From positions 1-46,322 of the forward strand of contig JAKSKD010000013.1 in NCBI GenBank assembly GCA_024401925.1: a DNA stretch of 46,322 nt, read 5' to 3'. The notes under the pieces were generated by a model. That model did no database searches and was not told the origin of the DNA. It was given only the letters and a program-made list of their open reading frames with translations. Origin of the DNA: Bacteroidales bacterium (GTDB lineage: Bacteria > Bacteroidota > Bacteroidia > Bacteroidales > UBA932). This document shows, one piece after another, positions 1 to 6,651 of the stretch; position 1 is the stretch's first letter; each line of letters begins with the position of its first letter. The translations under genes were made by a program, and so were the position numbers.

Positions 1-30
1 AGGATAGGTACAAATTGTACCCACCCTATA

Positions 31-94
31 GAAAAAGGGGCTCGAAACTGCCGAAGCAGAAAGGGTTGTCATCCCTTACGCGAATTCCCCTGTG
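31..94 (-). ncRNA. Candidate small structured RNA or attenuated leader
   Basis: Read on the minus strand, the roughly 64 nt downstream of a good promoter fold simply. A GGGG (87-90) can close with a CCCC (37-40). Inside lie a stem AAGGG/CCCTT (73-77 with 61-65) and a CTGC-TTCG-GCAG hairpin (48-59) with a stable UUCG-type tetraloop. The closing CCCC is followed at once by five U residues (32-36), as in an intrinsic terminator. This could be a free small RNA or the attenuated 5' leader of a leftward gene beyond the window edge. I do not recognise it as a known riboswitch class. Confidence 0.35.
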
Positions 95-141
95 ACGATG
101 CAAATGTATAAACAAATTTGATAAAAACAAAAAGGGGCTCG
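32..141. repeat. 13-bp direct repeat flanking the leftward promoter
   Basis: The 13-mer AAAAAGGGGCTCG occurs at 32-44 and again at 129-141, bracketing 84 bp that hold the leftward promoter and candidate RNA. Read leftward, each copy is CGAGCCCC followed by T5. The right copy overlaps the -33 box. It may be a duplicated terminator tail or the trace of a small insertion. Confidence 0.5.
101..131 (-). promoter_or_regulatory. Leftward promoter, TTTG-N19-TACATTTG
   Basis: On the minus strand the -33 box TTTG (131-128) and the -7 box TACATTTG (108-101) are exactly 19 nt apart, matching the Bacteroidota primary-sigma consensus. The expected transcription start is near 94. It reads into the candidate structured RNA and off the left edge. 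Confidence 0.6.
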
Positions 142-159
142 GAAAACCACAGATTCGAT

Positions 160-207
160 ATTCTCTTTGGAAGAGAATGATTGAAAATTCTGTATAGCCG
201 TGCTATA
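160..207. repeat. Two short perfect hairpins
   Basis: Two perfect inverted repeats lie between the divergent promoters: an 8-bp stem with a TGG loop (160-167 with 171-178) and a 6-bp stem with a CGT loop (193-198 with 202-207). Neither is followed by a T tract, so I do not call them terminators. They may be regulatory or structural. Confidence 0.3.
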
Positions 208-229
208 TTTATTGATATTCATAAAATAA

Positions 230-290
230 TTTATCGTTTATCGTAAAATTGGTATTATCTTTGTGACCTGGTTCTTTCAAAAACGATAAA
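230..290 (+). promoter_or_regulatory. Promoter and candidate operator of the DUF2975-HTH cassette
   Basis: A perfect -7 element TATCTTTG lies at 256-263; no convincing -33 box is seen. The octamer TTTATCGT occurs twice head to tail (230-237 and 237-244), and its inverted copy ACGATAAA lies at 283-290, just before the start codon. TTTATCGTTT (230-239) and AAACGATAAA (281-290) form a perfect 10-bp inverted repeat bracketing the promoter. This is what an autoregulatory operator for the downstream HTH protein would look like; that role is inferred. Confidence 0.5.
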
Positions 291-295
291 TCATT

Positions 296-772
296 ATGAA
301 ACTATCAAATCAAAAGAGTATCAAAACCATCAGTCTCATTGCTCTTGCAATCGGAGCCATTTATCTGTTCTTTGTTTACTATCGCACAATTTGCTGTCTA
401 TGGCTCAACGAAGCACCTGACAGAATTGTCTGGAGTGCTGTGCAAAAACCATGGCAGATTACCGTCTTGATTGGTTATGTATTGGGAGCGACAGCAACTT
501 TCGCTCTATGTGCAACCATCGAATTAACCATTCTTAAAGGCTTTAAGACAGGGAATCTCTTTCCTTCCAGAAATTTTATCCTTATTATCTTGACCGCCAT
601 AATGGTAGGTGTCACAATATTCTTCAAAGCCAATGTCAATGATGTTATGAAAGGAGTCGAATGCTCTGTTCTTGACAGCAATTGTGTCTTTGTTCCTCTT
701 ATCATTGTCATCTTCGGGCTTCTATACAAACAGGCATCACTTGCCATGGAAGACAGCAATCTGGCCATATGA
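296..772 (+). CDS. DUF2975 family membrane protein
   Basis: A 158-residue protein with four strongly hydrophobic segments at about 12-30, 51-75, 92-110 and 128-147. The length, the four-helix layout and the immediately downstream small HTH gene fit the DUF2975 family, whose biochemical role is unknown. The stop overlaps the next start as ATGA, so the two genes are translationally coupled and probably act together, perhaps with the membrane protein sensing or sequestering the regulator (inference). The ATG at 296 is 33 bp after a perfect -7 box. Composition looks more AT-rich than the gene-dense remainder of the window, in keeping with an accessory cassette. Confidence 0.8.
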   Translation: MKLSNQKSIKTISLIALAIGAIYLFFVYYRTICCLWLNEAPDRIVWSAVQKPWQITVLIGYVLGATATFALCATIELTILKGFKTGNLFPSRNFILIILTAIMVGVTIFFKANVNDVMKGVECSVLDSNCVFVPLIIVIFGLLYKQASLAMEDSNLAI

Positions 773-999
773 TTACAATCAATCTTGATATAGTGCTCGC
801 CACTCGTAGAATGACTTTGAGCGAGCTTTCGGAAAAAGTCGACGTGAATCTGACAAACCTCTCAATATTAAAGACTGGGAAGGCAAGGGCTATCCGTTTC
901 ACCACTCTCGATGCTATCTGCAAGGTATTAAACTGTAGACCGGGAGACATACTTGATTACCAACCTGATCCGGAAGGCCTTGAGATTATTGAAGAATAA
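769..999 (+). CDS. Small HTH (Xre/Cro-C1, HTH_26-type) transcriptional regulator
   Basis: A 76-residue DNA-binding protein starting MITINLDIVLATRRM. It is essentially one Cro/C1-type helix-turn-helix fold: LSELSEKVDVNLTNLSILK covers the recognition region, and CKVLNCRPGDILDY is the typical C-terminal signature of the small regulators paired with DUF2975. A longer reading of the frame begins at 682 inside the upstream gene. I chose the ATG at 769 because it gives the ATGA stop-start overlap and the family's usual length. Probable target: the operator-like repeats around 230-290 and possibly a CGATAAA half-site at 1012-1018. Confidence 0.85.
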   Translation: MITINLDIVLATRRMTLSELSEKVDVNLTNLSILKTGKARAIRFTTLDAICKVLNCRPGDILDYQPDPEGLEIIEE

Positions 1000-1008
1000 C
1001 TAACTTTG
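980..1008 (+). promoter_or_regulatory. Promoter of the acetyltransferase, TTG-N18-TAACTTTG
   Basis: TTG at 980-982 and the perfect -7 element TAACTTTG at 1001-1008 are 18 nt apart, at the end of the HTH gene. The expected start of transcription is near 1015, giving a leader of about 24 nt before the ATG at 1039. CGATAAA at 1012-1018, the half-site seen upstream of the DUF2975 gene, would sit on the transcription start. Confidence 0.5.
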
Positions 1009-1038
1009 CCCCGATAAATTGCTTTAACACACTTAAAT

Positions 1039-1674
1039 ATGCGCCCTGAACCGAACAAGGTATTCCCGAATCCATCTATTCCGAGCTTGTGCTATATTAA
1101 GAATGTTGTCAAGAATCCGAACATCATTGTTGGAGACTACACCTACTATGATGACAAGGACGGAGCAGAGCGGTTCGAGGAACACGTAACCCATTTTTAT
1201 CCGTTCATTGGAGACAAACTCATCATCGGAAAATTCTGTGCTATTGCCAGGGGAATAGAGTTCATTATGAATGGCGCAAATCACAGGATGGACGGAGTAA
1301 GCACCTATCCTTTCTACATCATGGGCGGCGACTGGGGAAGCGCAATCGCTCCAGTTAAGGATGAACTGCCATTGAAAGGGGACACTGTTGTCGGGAATGA
1401 CGTCTGGATAGGCCAGAACGTAACCGTGCTGCCAGGTGTTCATATTGGTGATGGTGCCATCATCGGGGCAAATTCTGTTGTAGCAAAGGATATACCTCCA
1501 TACTGCATTGCAGTAGGCAATCCCTGCCGCGTCATCAGGAAACGTTTCGATGATGAACTGATAGACTACCTGCTGGAACTTAAATGGTGGGACTGGCCCA
1601 TTGAGAAGATTGAGGCCAATTTCAAGGCACTATCCAGCGGAGACTTGTCTCTGATTCGGAAGATTGATAAGTAA
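1039..1674 (+). CDS. Vat/CatB-type xenobiotic O-acetyltransferase
   Basis: A 211-residue acetyl-CoA-dependent acetyltransferase of the left-handed parallel beta-helix (hexapeptide repeat) superfamily. The segment [12 protein letters not shown] places His82 where the catalytic histidine of streptogramin A acetyltransferases (VatD) lies. The hexapeptide coils run from about 112 to 160 ([26 protein letters not shown]), and the C-terminal [10 protein letters not shown] is typical of Vat enzymes. It could inactivate streptogramin A-like compounds or chloramphenicol by O-acetylation, but many chromosomal members have unknown natural substrates, so resistance is not shown. It has its own promoter and the same orientation as the DUF2975-HTH cassette, suggesting co-acquired or co-regulated DNA. 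Confidence 0.88.
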   Translation: MRPEPNKVFPNPSIPSLCYIKNVVKNPNIIVGDYTYYDDKDGAERFEEHVTHFYPFIGDKLIIGKFCAIARGIEFIMNGANHRMDGVSTYPFYIMGGDWGSAIAPVKDELPLKGDTVVGNDVWIGQNVTVLPGVHIGDGAIIGANSVVAKDIPPYCIAVGNPCRVIRKRFDDELIDYLLELKWWDWPIEKIEANFKALSSGDLSLIRKIDK

Positions 1675-1719
1675 ATTCCCATTTATCAAATACAATTTAG
1701 CCCGGAACCAGAATAACAA

Positions 1720-1802
1720 CTTTTCTTATATCGTAAGCGTCAGTTGTGATGCTTTATTCTGAATAAGTCGGCAAAAACTCGGCAACAATTTTATAAGAAA
1801 AG
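1720..1802. repeat. 11-bp inverted repeat around a 61-bp spacer
   Basis: Left arm 1720-1730 and right arm 1792-1802 are perfect inverted complements. The spacer carries the tandem heptamer TCGGCAA twice at an 11-bp period, a spacing typical of binding sites on one helix face. It might be an att core or a regulator site; nothing nearby proves either. Confidence 0.4.
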
Positions 1803-1924
1803 AGCGAAAACATTGTAAATCAATACTTTGGCTCTTAAAATCGTGCGCGAGATGAGTCTCATTTTCACGATTGGATAGACTGGGAAATGGCAAATCTCAA
1901 AAATATTCGTATCTTCGCAGTGCG

Positions 1925-2032
1925 ATGAACCGTTGCACACTTTACGTGAAAATATTTCATTTTTCTGCAAAGGTTGCCAAACGGTTGACAAAAAGCAAGA
2001 GTACAAAACGCTATATAGCTAAAAGCCAATAA
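1925..2032 (+). CDS. Possible 35-residue basic peptide (uncertain)
   Basis: An ATG lies 7 nt after the near-consensus -7 element TATCTTCG (1910-1917) and opens a 35-codon frame rich in lysine and arginine, ending at TAA 2030-2032. I recognise no family. The peptide could be real, a leader, or a chance frame in AT-rich DNA; the promoter-start spacing is the only support. Confidence 0.15.
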   Translation: MNRCTLYVKIFHFSAKVAKRLTKSKSTKRYIAKSQ

Positions 2033-2064
2033 CTTACCTGATGGCGTCATATTCGCCTAGGGAG

Positions 2065-2100
2065 TACAAGAAAAGCAGGCAAACGCCTGCTTTTCTTGTA
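2065..2100. terminator. Strong bidirectional intrinsic terminator
   Basis: A perfect 16-bp stem (2065-2080 with 2085-2100) with the loop AAAC. The stem carries a GC-rich top (GCAGGC/GCCTGC) and A/T-rich bases on both sides, so it can stop transcription in either direction. It follows the leftward VKOR gene (stop at 2119) and separates it from the rightward genes. Confidence 0.85.
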
Positions 2101-2118
2101 TATTCCGTAGGATGACCC

Positions 2119-3237
2119 TTATTTTAAAAGATCAAGTATTGATTGCAGGTCAGACGGGGTCGAGATATCAGGAATAATCCATTTATTCCCCGACACAATG
2201 CGCGGTAATCCGCTTTTGCCTTCTTCCAAGGTGCGGCCGAAAAGGTCTATGCAGGCTGTAAGAGTTCTGAACAGCTCTTCCGAGCCAAGCATATCGGCAA
2301 TCCTGTCGACACCGACCAGTTCTTCTGCGTACTTCCTTGCGGCTTCCACTCCCGGAGTATCCCAGATGAAACTGTCAAACGCTTCAAAGGCTTTATGGTC
2401 ACAGATCCATACGGAAAGAGCCAATTTGGCGTAATCGCAGGAGTACTCAAAACGATAGTCATCTGCCGGAATATAATGGTTGCAATCCGGGCAGAGCGGG
2501 GTTGGGCAAAGAATGAATGAAGGACTGTCCGAATTGGAAGAAACCAAATCCATTGCAAGCTCGTGAAGTCTGCGGCAATGCGGACATCCGTAGTCATAAA
2601 GAAGGATGACGGAGTTCGTGTCACCCGGTTCACCTATGACTGGAAGATCTATAAGTGAAAGGTCCGGAAGACCGGAATCTGAATGCCCTTCCTGATAGGC
2701 AGGCTTTCCTGAAAAAAGGATTTGAACGATTGCGAGGATGACCGCTGCCGAAATACCGGCAAGCAGGCCCTTTCCTCCGTGAAATTGTCTGAAACATCCG
2801 GCTCTTATGGCGGAGACAAGGAATAATATCGAGGCGATAATTCCTATGCTGTGCGCGGCTATGCAGTATTTGCAGAAGCTTTTTATCACGAAAAGCTGGA
2901 GGGACATAAACCACAGTGCGCTTCCAGTTATCGCTCCCGAGATAAGAGTTGCCAGAATGAAGGAAATCCTGCGTGTTTCTTCATCTTCGGTATCTATGAA
3001 CAGGATAGTGCAGATGAAGGCTGCATAGGCACCGGCTGCAAGGGCGCTGACTGGGATTATGCCAAGAAAACGCGACCATTTCCCACTCAGGACATAATCA
3101 CATCCGGAACCTGCCGAGCAACCTATCAGGGCTGTTCCGGCGAAGGAGTGGGCTGTCATAACAGCACATAGGCAAAGGGCTATGGCCCCTAGAAGGACCA
3201 AAGCCCATTTGCTTTTTATGCCAATTGTCTTATTCAT
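2119..3237 (-). CDS. VKOR-DsbA fusion, thiol-disulfide oxidase
   Basis: A 372-residue membrane protein that forms disulfide bonds in exported proteins. The N-terminal half (about 10-175) is a vitamin K epoxide reductase-type quinone-coupled oxidase with several membrane helices, loop cysteines C40 and C46 and the active-site motif CKYC (122-125). After a last helix (about 158-176) comes a periplasmic thioredoxin/DsbA-like domain with CPHC (218-221) and further cysteines. The start is the ATG at 3237: the GH54 stop overlaps it as TGATG. An alternative TTG one codon earlier is less likely. Being translationally coupled to a disulfide-bearing secreted enzyme, it may serve that enzyme. It is followed by a strong terminator. 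Confidence 0.9.
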   Translation of the reverse strand: MNKTIGIKSKWALVLLGAIALCLCAVMTAHSFAGTALIGCSAGSGCDYVLSGKWSRFLGIIPVSALAAGAYAAFICTILFIDTEDEETRRISFILATLISGAITGSALWFMSLQLFVIKSFCKYCIAAHSIGIIASILFLVSAIRAGCFRQFHGGKGLLAGISAAVILAIVQILFSGKPAYQEGHSDSGLPDLSLIDLPVIGEPGDTNSVILLYDYGCPHCRRLHELAMDLVSSNSDSPSFILCPTPLCPDCNHYIPADDYRFEYSCDYAKLALSVWICDHKAFEAFDSFIWDTPGVEAARKYAEELVGVDRIADMLGSEELFRTLTACIDLFGRTLEEGKSGLPRIVSGNKWIIPDISTPSDLQSILDLLK

Positions 3238-6200
3238 CAATATACGTTAGGAAGTCCCGGAGTCGGCAATGATGTCGACAAAGGAGTACCTGCAGGATAT
3301 GAACCCTTTATAGGTGAGGAAAGATAAATTTCAACAAAGCTGGTCTCAAACCCTCTGCGGGCTCCGTCTCGCATTGTCATATAGAATACTTCCGTCTTAG
3401 GCTCGCTGAATGTGGCGGCGAGAACTTCTTCAGAGCCTATATAGAATTTCTGCACACGCTTGAAGAGGCTGGCGTCGGCATTGACATAAAGGATTGTGTC
3501 ACCTTCAACTGCAGCTTTGAAAAGATTTGTGTAACGCTGTACGCTGAAGTCCATCTTGTTGTCATCCGTATCGACTCCGTCACTCTTTCTGCCTGAGCTT
3601 AGGTATGGAGCTGTTGTGCGGGGACGACCCCATACGGTTCCGGCAGCTGGAGCAGGAACTATGCTACCGTCAGCACCGGCTCCGGATTCTGTATGGAATC
3701 CTTCACCGAGCCAAGGATCGACTACAAGACCGTAATTGACGGCATCAACTATCAAACCTTTCGCATTACGAAGCGTTATGTTTCCTTGTTCTTCGAATGC
3801 AGGACCGCCGAAATATTGGTCTGCATTGCCCTGGAAACCTGCTGTAGTAACGCCTGAAGCCATTACAGCATCGTCAATGCTGTGGTCCTTTTCAAGAGCG
3901 CCATCGAGCTTGATTTCGAAAATCAATGCCAGTACAGGCTCATTGCTTGAGTGGTCGAATTGTGTTGCAGGAGTAAAGCTGATACCTGTTCCGTTAACGC
4001 TGAAAGGCATATTGGATGAGTGGTCGAATTTAAGCGGCTCTTCCAGCTCAAGGCCTGTACCCGGATCGTCATTCGGCCCCAAAGGACCACCGAAAGTACT
4101 GCGGGATGAAGGTGTCCCAACGGCTTTAACAACTACAGTCTCGATTCCGTGCCCTTTGCTTTCAATGTCAAGACGTATCTTATCTCCAACGCTTATGTTT
4201 TGAGTGGATGAGACTTTGATGTTGGTGTCCCCGGCCTTTGCATCCATAGAGAGCCAGGCCTGAGTTCCAGGTTTCCCGACCTCAGTGATTGTTACGACCT
4301 CATATTTCTCTGTATGGTTGCCGACTGCAGGGTATTGTGCGCCATATCCTATGGCCATCTTTCCTCCAACCTTGAATTCGTTGACACTTGCAACAGGAAT
4401 GTTGTTGGATCCGGCAGGTATTGTGATTACAGGACCCTCAGGAAGAGGTTGCCACAATGTTGTAGGGGTCCCCTGACGCAATGTCCTTTGTCCTACCCAA
4501 GGTCTTCCTTCAGGGATATTTTCAGCTTCCGGAGCATTTATCGCAGCTATTTTATGCGTTTCTGCATTTTTACCTGTGCCGACTGTTATTTCATCTCCGA
4601 TCTTCAATCCTTCCGTAGATCTTACGTAGATTGTTTCTTCGCCCCTGGCTGCATCTACGGCAAGTCCTGATGTGGCAAGACCGAATACATAGAAGCTCTT
4701 AGGTTCAAGCCTGGTTCCCTTCGGAACAATTATCTTCGAGAATGAAGGAATGTTTACCGTGTGGGCTGTTACGCTCCATTCTGAAATGTTAACTGCTTCG
4801 TTGCCTGAGTTATAGATTTCAATGAATGAATTGGTGCTGTTATTTCTGTCACCTTGTGCGAATTCATTGATAGTTACAGGTTGTACGTTTCGTACCTTCT
4901 CTACAGCGGTCTCGCTGCGGCTGATGCCGGCTTCGTTCCATTCGGCGATTGCCTTGAGGTCTCCGTTGAATTCCTTCTTTCCGGAACGTACTTCGAAATT
5001 TGCGACTACGGTTTGTCCTGGATTGATTTCATCTGTCTTCCAACTTCCTACAGCCGATACTTTCCATCCCTTAGGCGCTTCTATGCCGAGTGAAAGATTG
5101 TTTATCTGCTTGTCGCTGGTGTTGACGAATGTTACTGCTACATAGTCTGTACATTCCGGGTAGAAAGTCTGCAGTCCGTTAGGGGTATTGCTCTTGTCGG
5201 CTGCACCGACAGCGAGTCTTTGAACATTGTAACCGGCCGCTACGACATTGGCCTGGATGGCCTGGTTGGTTTCCACGCTAGGGAATGTCCCGGCGGCTGT
5301 CATCGCTCCTTCATAGAAGGTTCCTGATGAACCGTTGGAGTTGTCACCTCCATTGGCAAGAAGGATTGCTCCCTGCTTGCGCATTGGGTCATAGCTGCTT
5401 CTGTCGTTCTGTATGCGCTTGCCGTCATACATAACTATAAGTTCACCCTTCTGTGCGTCTCCGCCCATTGACCTCCAGTGATGAGGCTCACCATCGGCTG
5501 TTGCAGTTACGAAACGCCAGTTGACAGTAGGCAGATCCTTGCACTCCTTATCATTAGGGTCAGGATTTACGCAACCTACAAGGTTGTTTTCCTGGTCTGT
5601 CATAATCCAAGGTCCCGGACCGCTTCCCCTGTACCAGGAAGGCTGGTTGCCGTAGTAAGTCGTTTCCATAGTTCCGTCGCCATCATCCCTGCTGTCGGTT
5701 TCAGCATTGCCGTAGTCGAAACAGCAGCCGGTGTTGTAATGGTGTCCGTTGATTACCCAGTACTGGCCTTCGGACTGGTCATCAACTGCAGTACCTTTGG
5801 CGTCATTCCACCTCAGACCCATTCCCGGGATGAAGTATGCTCCATATACCTTGTGGCCCATAAGGGTTACAGGGGCCATATCGGCTATAGGAATATTGTT
5901 GAAACCTCCCATTGCAGGGCCTTTGAATCCGCCGTGAGGGGCCTGAACAAGGTGGTTTTCCTTACCTGACTGGTCATAGATGATGCTTATCCAGCAGGTG
6001 GTGTTTGCACAGAAGTCATCTTGCGCTTCCGCATCAGCATAGCCGCCTCCGTCATTTTCTGAAGGCTGTACAACGCCGATGTCAAGGGTCTTGCCGTCTG
6101 AAGCGCGGACAACCTGATAAAGGGGTCCGTTGTAGGATGCATAAAGGGCTCGCGTGGTACTATGAGCGGCAACACAAGGTGCTCCGGATGCATCATATAT

Positions 6201-6326
6201 ATCACAAGGACCTTCCGGCCTTGCGAGTTTCTGGCTTTCAGATGTAGCGAGGGCAACTGTTGCAACTGCTATAGGAAGCAGGGCTGCCGCTGTGGCCAGA
6301 ACGATGAATTTGGTTTTAGTTTTCAT
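3237..6326 (-). CDS. Secreted GH54 alpha-L-arabinofuranosidase with NEW3-like and split lamin-tail domains
   Basis: A 1029-residue exported enzyme expected to release alpha-L-arabinofuranose from arabinan or arabinoxylan. Signal peptide 1-28. GH54 catalytic domain about 38-370: GPCDIYDASGAPCVAAHSTT, then CCFDYGNAE, WIMTDQENN and GGDNSNG. Cysteine pairs 41/51, 106/111 and the vicinal 201/202 have the same spacing as the three disulfides of the fungal enzyme AbfB; E246 and D328 sit where its nucleophile and acid/base lie. A NEW3-like beta domain (about 385-475) follows, then a lamin-tail domain (about 484-550 and 845-935) interrupted by beta repeats of about 40 residues (560-598, 637-683, 697-737), with a fourth at 939-977. 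The CBM42 found in fungal GH54 is absent. The gene is coupled by TGATG to the VKOR-DsbA gene. Confidence 0.87.
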   Translation of the reverse strand: MKTKTKFIVLATAAALLPIAVATVALATSESQKLARPEGPCDIYDASGAPCVAAHSTTRALYASYNGPLYQVVRASDGKTLDIGVVQPSENDGGGYADAEAQDDFCANTTCWISIIYDQSGKENHLVQAPHGGFKGPAMGGFNNIPIADMAPVTLMGHKVYGAYFIPGMGLRWNDAKGTAVDDQSEGQYWVINGHHYNTGCCFDYGNAETDSRDDGDGTMETTYYGNQPSWYRGSGPGPWIMTDQENNLVGCVNPDPNDKECKDLPTVNWRFVTATADGEPHHWRSMGGDAQKGELIVMYDGKRIQNDRSSYDPMRKQGAILLANGGDNSNGSSGTFYEGAMTAAGTFPSVETNQAIQANVVAAGYNVQRLAVGAADKSNTPNGLQTFYPECTDYVAVTFVNTSDKQINNLSLGIEAPKGWKVSAVGSWKTDEINPGQTVVANFEVRSGKKEFNGDLKAIAEWNEAGISRSETAVEKVRNVQPVTINEFAQGDRNNSTNSFIEIYNSGNEAVNISEWSVTAHTVNIPSFSKIIVPKGTRLEPKSFYVFGLATSGLAVDAARGEETIYVRSTEGLKIGDEITVGTGKNAETHKIAAINAPEAENIPEGRPWVGQRTLRQGTPTTLWQPLPEGPVITIPAGSNNIPVASVNEFKVGGKMAIGYGAQYPAVGNHTEKYEVVTITEVGKPGTQAWLSMDAKAGDTNIKVSSTQNISVGDKIRLDIESKGHGIETVVVKAVGTPSSRSTFGGPLGPNDDPGTGLELEEPLKFDHSSNMPFSVNGTGISFTPATQFDHSSNEPVLALIFEIKLDGALEKDHSIDDAVMASGVTTAGFQGNADQYFGGPAFEEQGNITLRNAKGLIVDAVNYGLVVDPWLGEGFHTESGAGADGSIVPAPAAGTVWGRPRTTAPYLSSGRKSDGVDTDDNKMDFSVQRYTNLFKAAVEGDTILYVNADASLFKRVQKFYIGSEEVLAATFSEPKTEVFYMTMRDGARRGFETSFVEIYLSSPIKGSYPAGTPLSTSLPTPGLPNVY

Positions 6327-6371
6327 TTTGTTAATGGTTATTGTTGAATAAATATTAATCTGTTGATCGGG

Positions 6372-6638
6372 TCAGGGCTGGGTACATAGGCCGCGGAATT
6401 CTTCCGGGATTTCATCAATGATGTCCTCCAGTGCTACGGGTTTGAAACGAGGCCCTGCATATCCGTCCCGTTTGACTTCACCGAAGAACATTTCCACGGG
6501 ACGCACCCATATGCTGCCATCATAAAGAGTCTGATAGACAACAACTTCTTCGAGTGTCTCACTATGACGGGCAATGGTAATCAGGCGGTAAAGCCTGCCC
6601 TTGAAATGTCTGTAATATTTTGCTTCTGGCACTTCCAT
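6372..6638 (-). CDS. DUF1653 domain protein
   Basis: An 88-residue cytoplasmic protein of the DUF1653 family, whose function is unknown. Family features seen are the N-terminal YYRHFKGRLYRLI, the central VVYQTLYDGSIWVRPVEMF and the C-terminal RFKPV. A longer reading begins at 6680 inside the upstream peptidase gene. I prefer the ATG at 6638 because it lies 13 bp after that gene's stop and gives the usual family length. It sits in the leftward run recG - S9 peptidase - DUF1653 - GH54; a 45-bp gap separates it from the GH54 start, and no terminator is seen there. Confidence 0.8.
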   Translation of the reverse strand: MEVPEAKYYRHFKGRLYRLITIARHSETLEEVVVYQTLYDGSIWVRPVEMFFGEVKRDGYAGPRFKPVALEDIIDEIPEEFRGLCTQP

Positions 6639-6651
6639 ATTGCTTTTGTGC

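Larger units (their letters stand above)
1675..2064. other. AT-rich non-coding stretch with repeats
   Basis: There is no convincing gene between the acetyltransferase stop and the terminator at 2065. The stretch holds an 11-bp perfect inverted repeat, CTTTTCTTATA at 1720-1730 with its complement at 1792-1802, and a tandem TCGGCAA at 1768 and 1779. A near-consensus -7 element TATCTTCG lies at 1910-1917. The composition is clearly more AT-rich than the flanking operons. It could be an integration scar at the edge of the accessory cassette, but no attachment-site duplication or integrase is visible. Confidence 0.5.

Noticed and set aside
1039-1674. Calling the acetyltransferase a proven streptogramin-resistance gene
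   Set aside because: The Vat signature and His82 are clear, but many chromosomal relatives have no shown resistance role.
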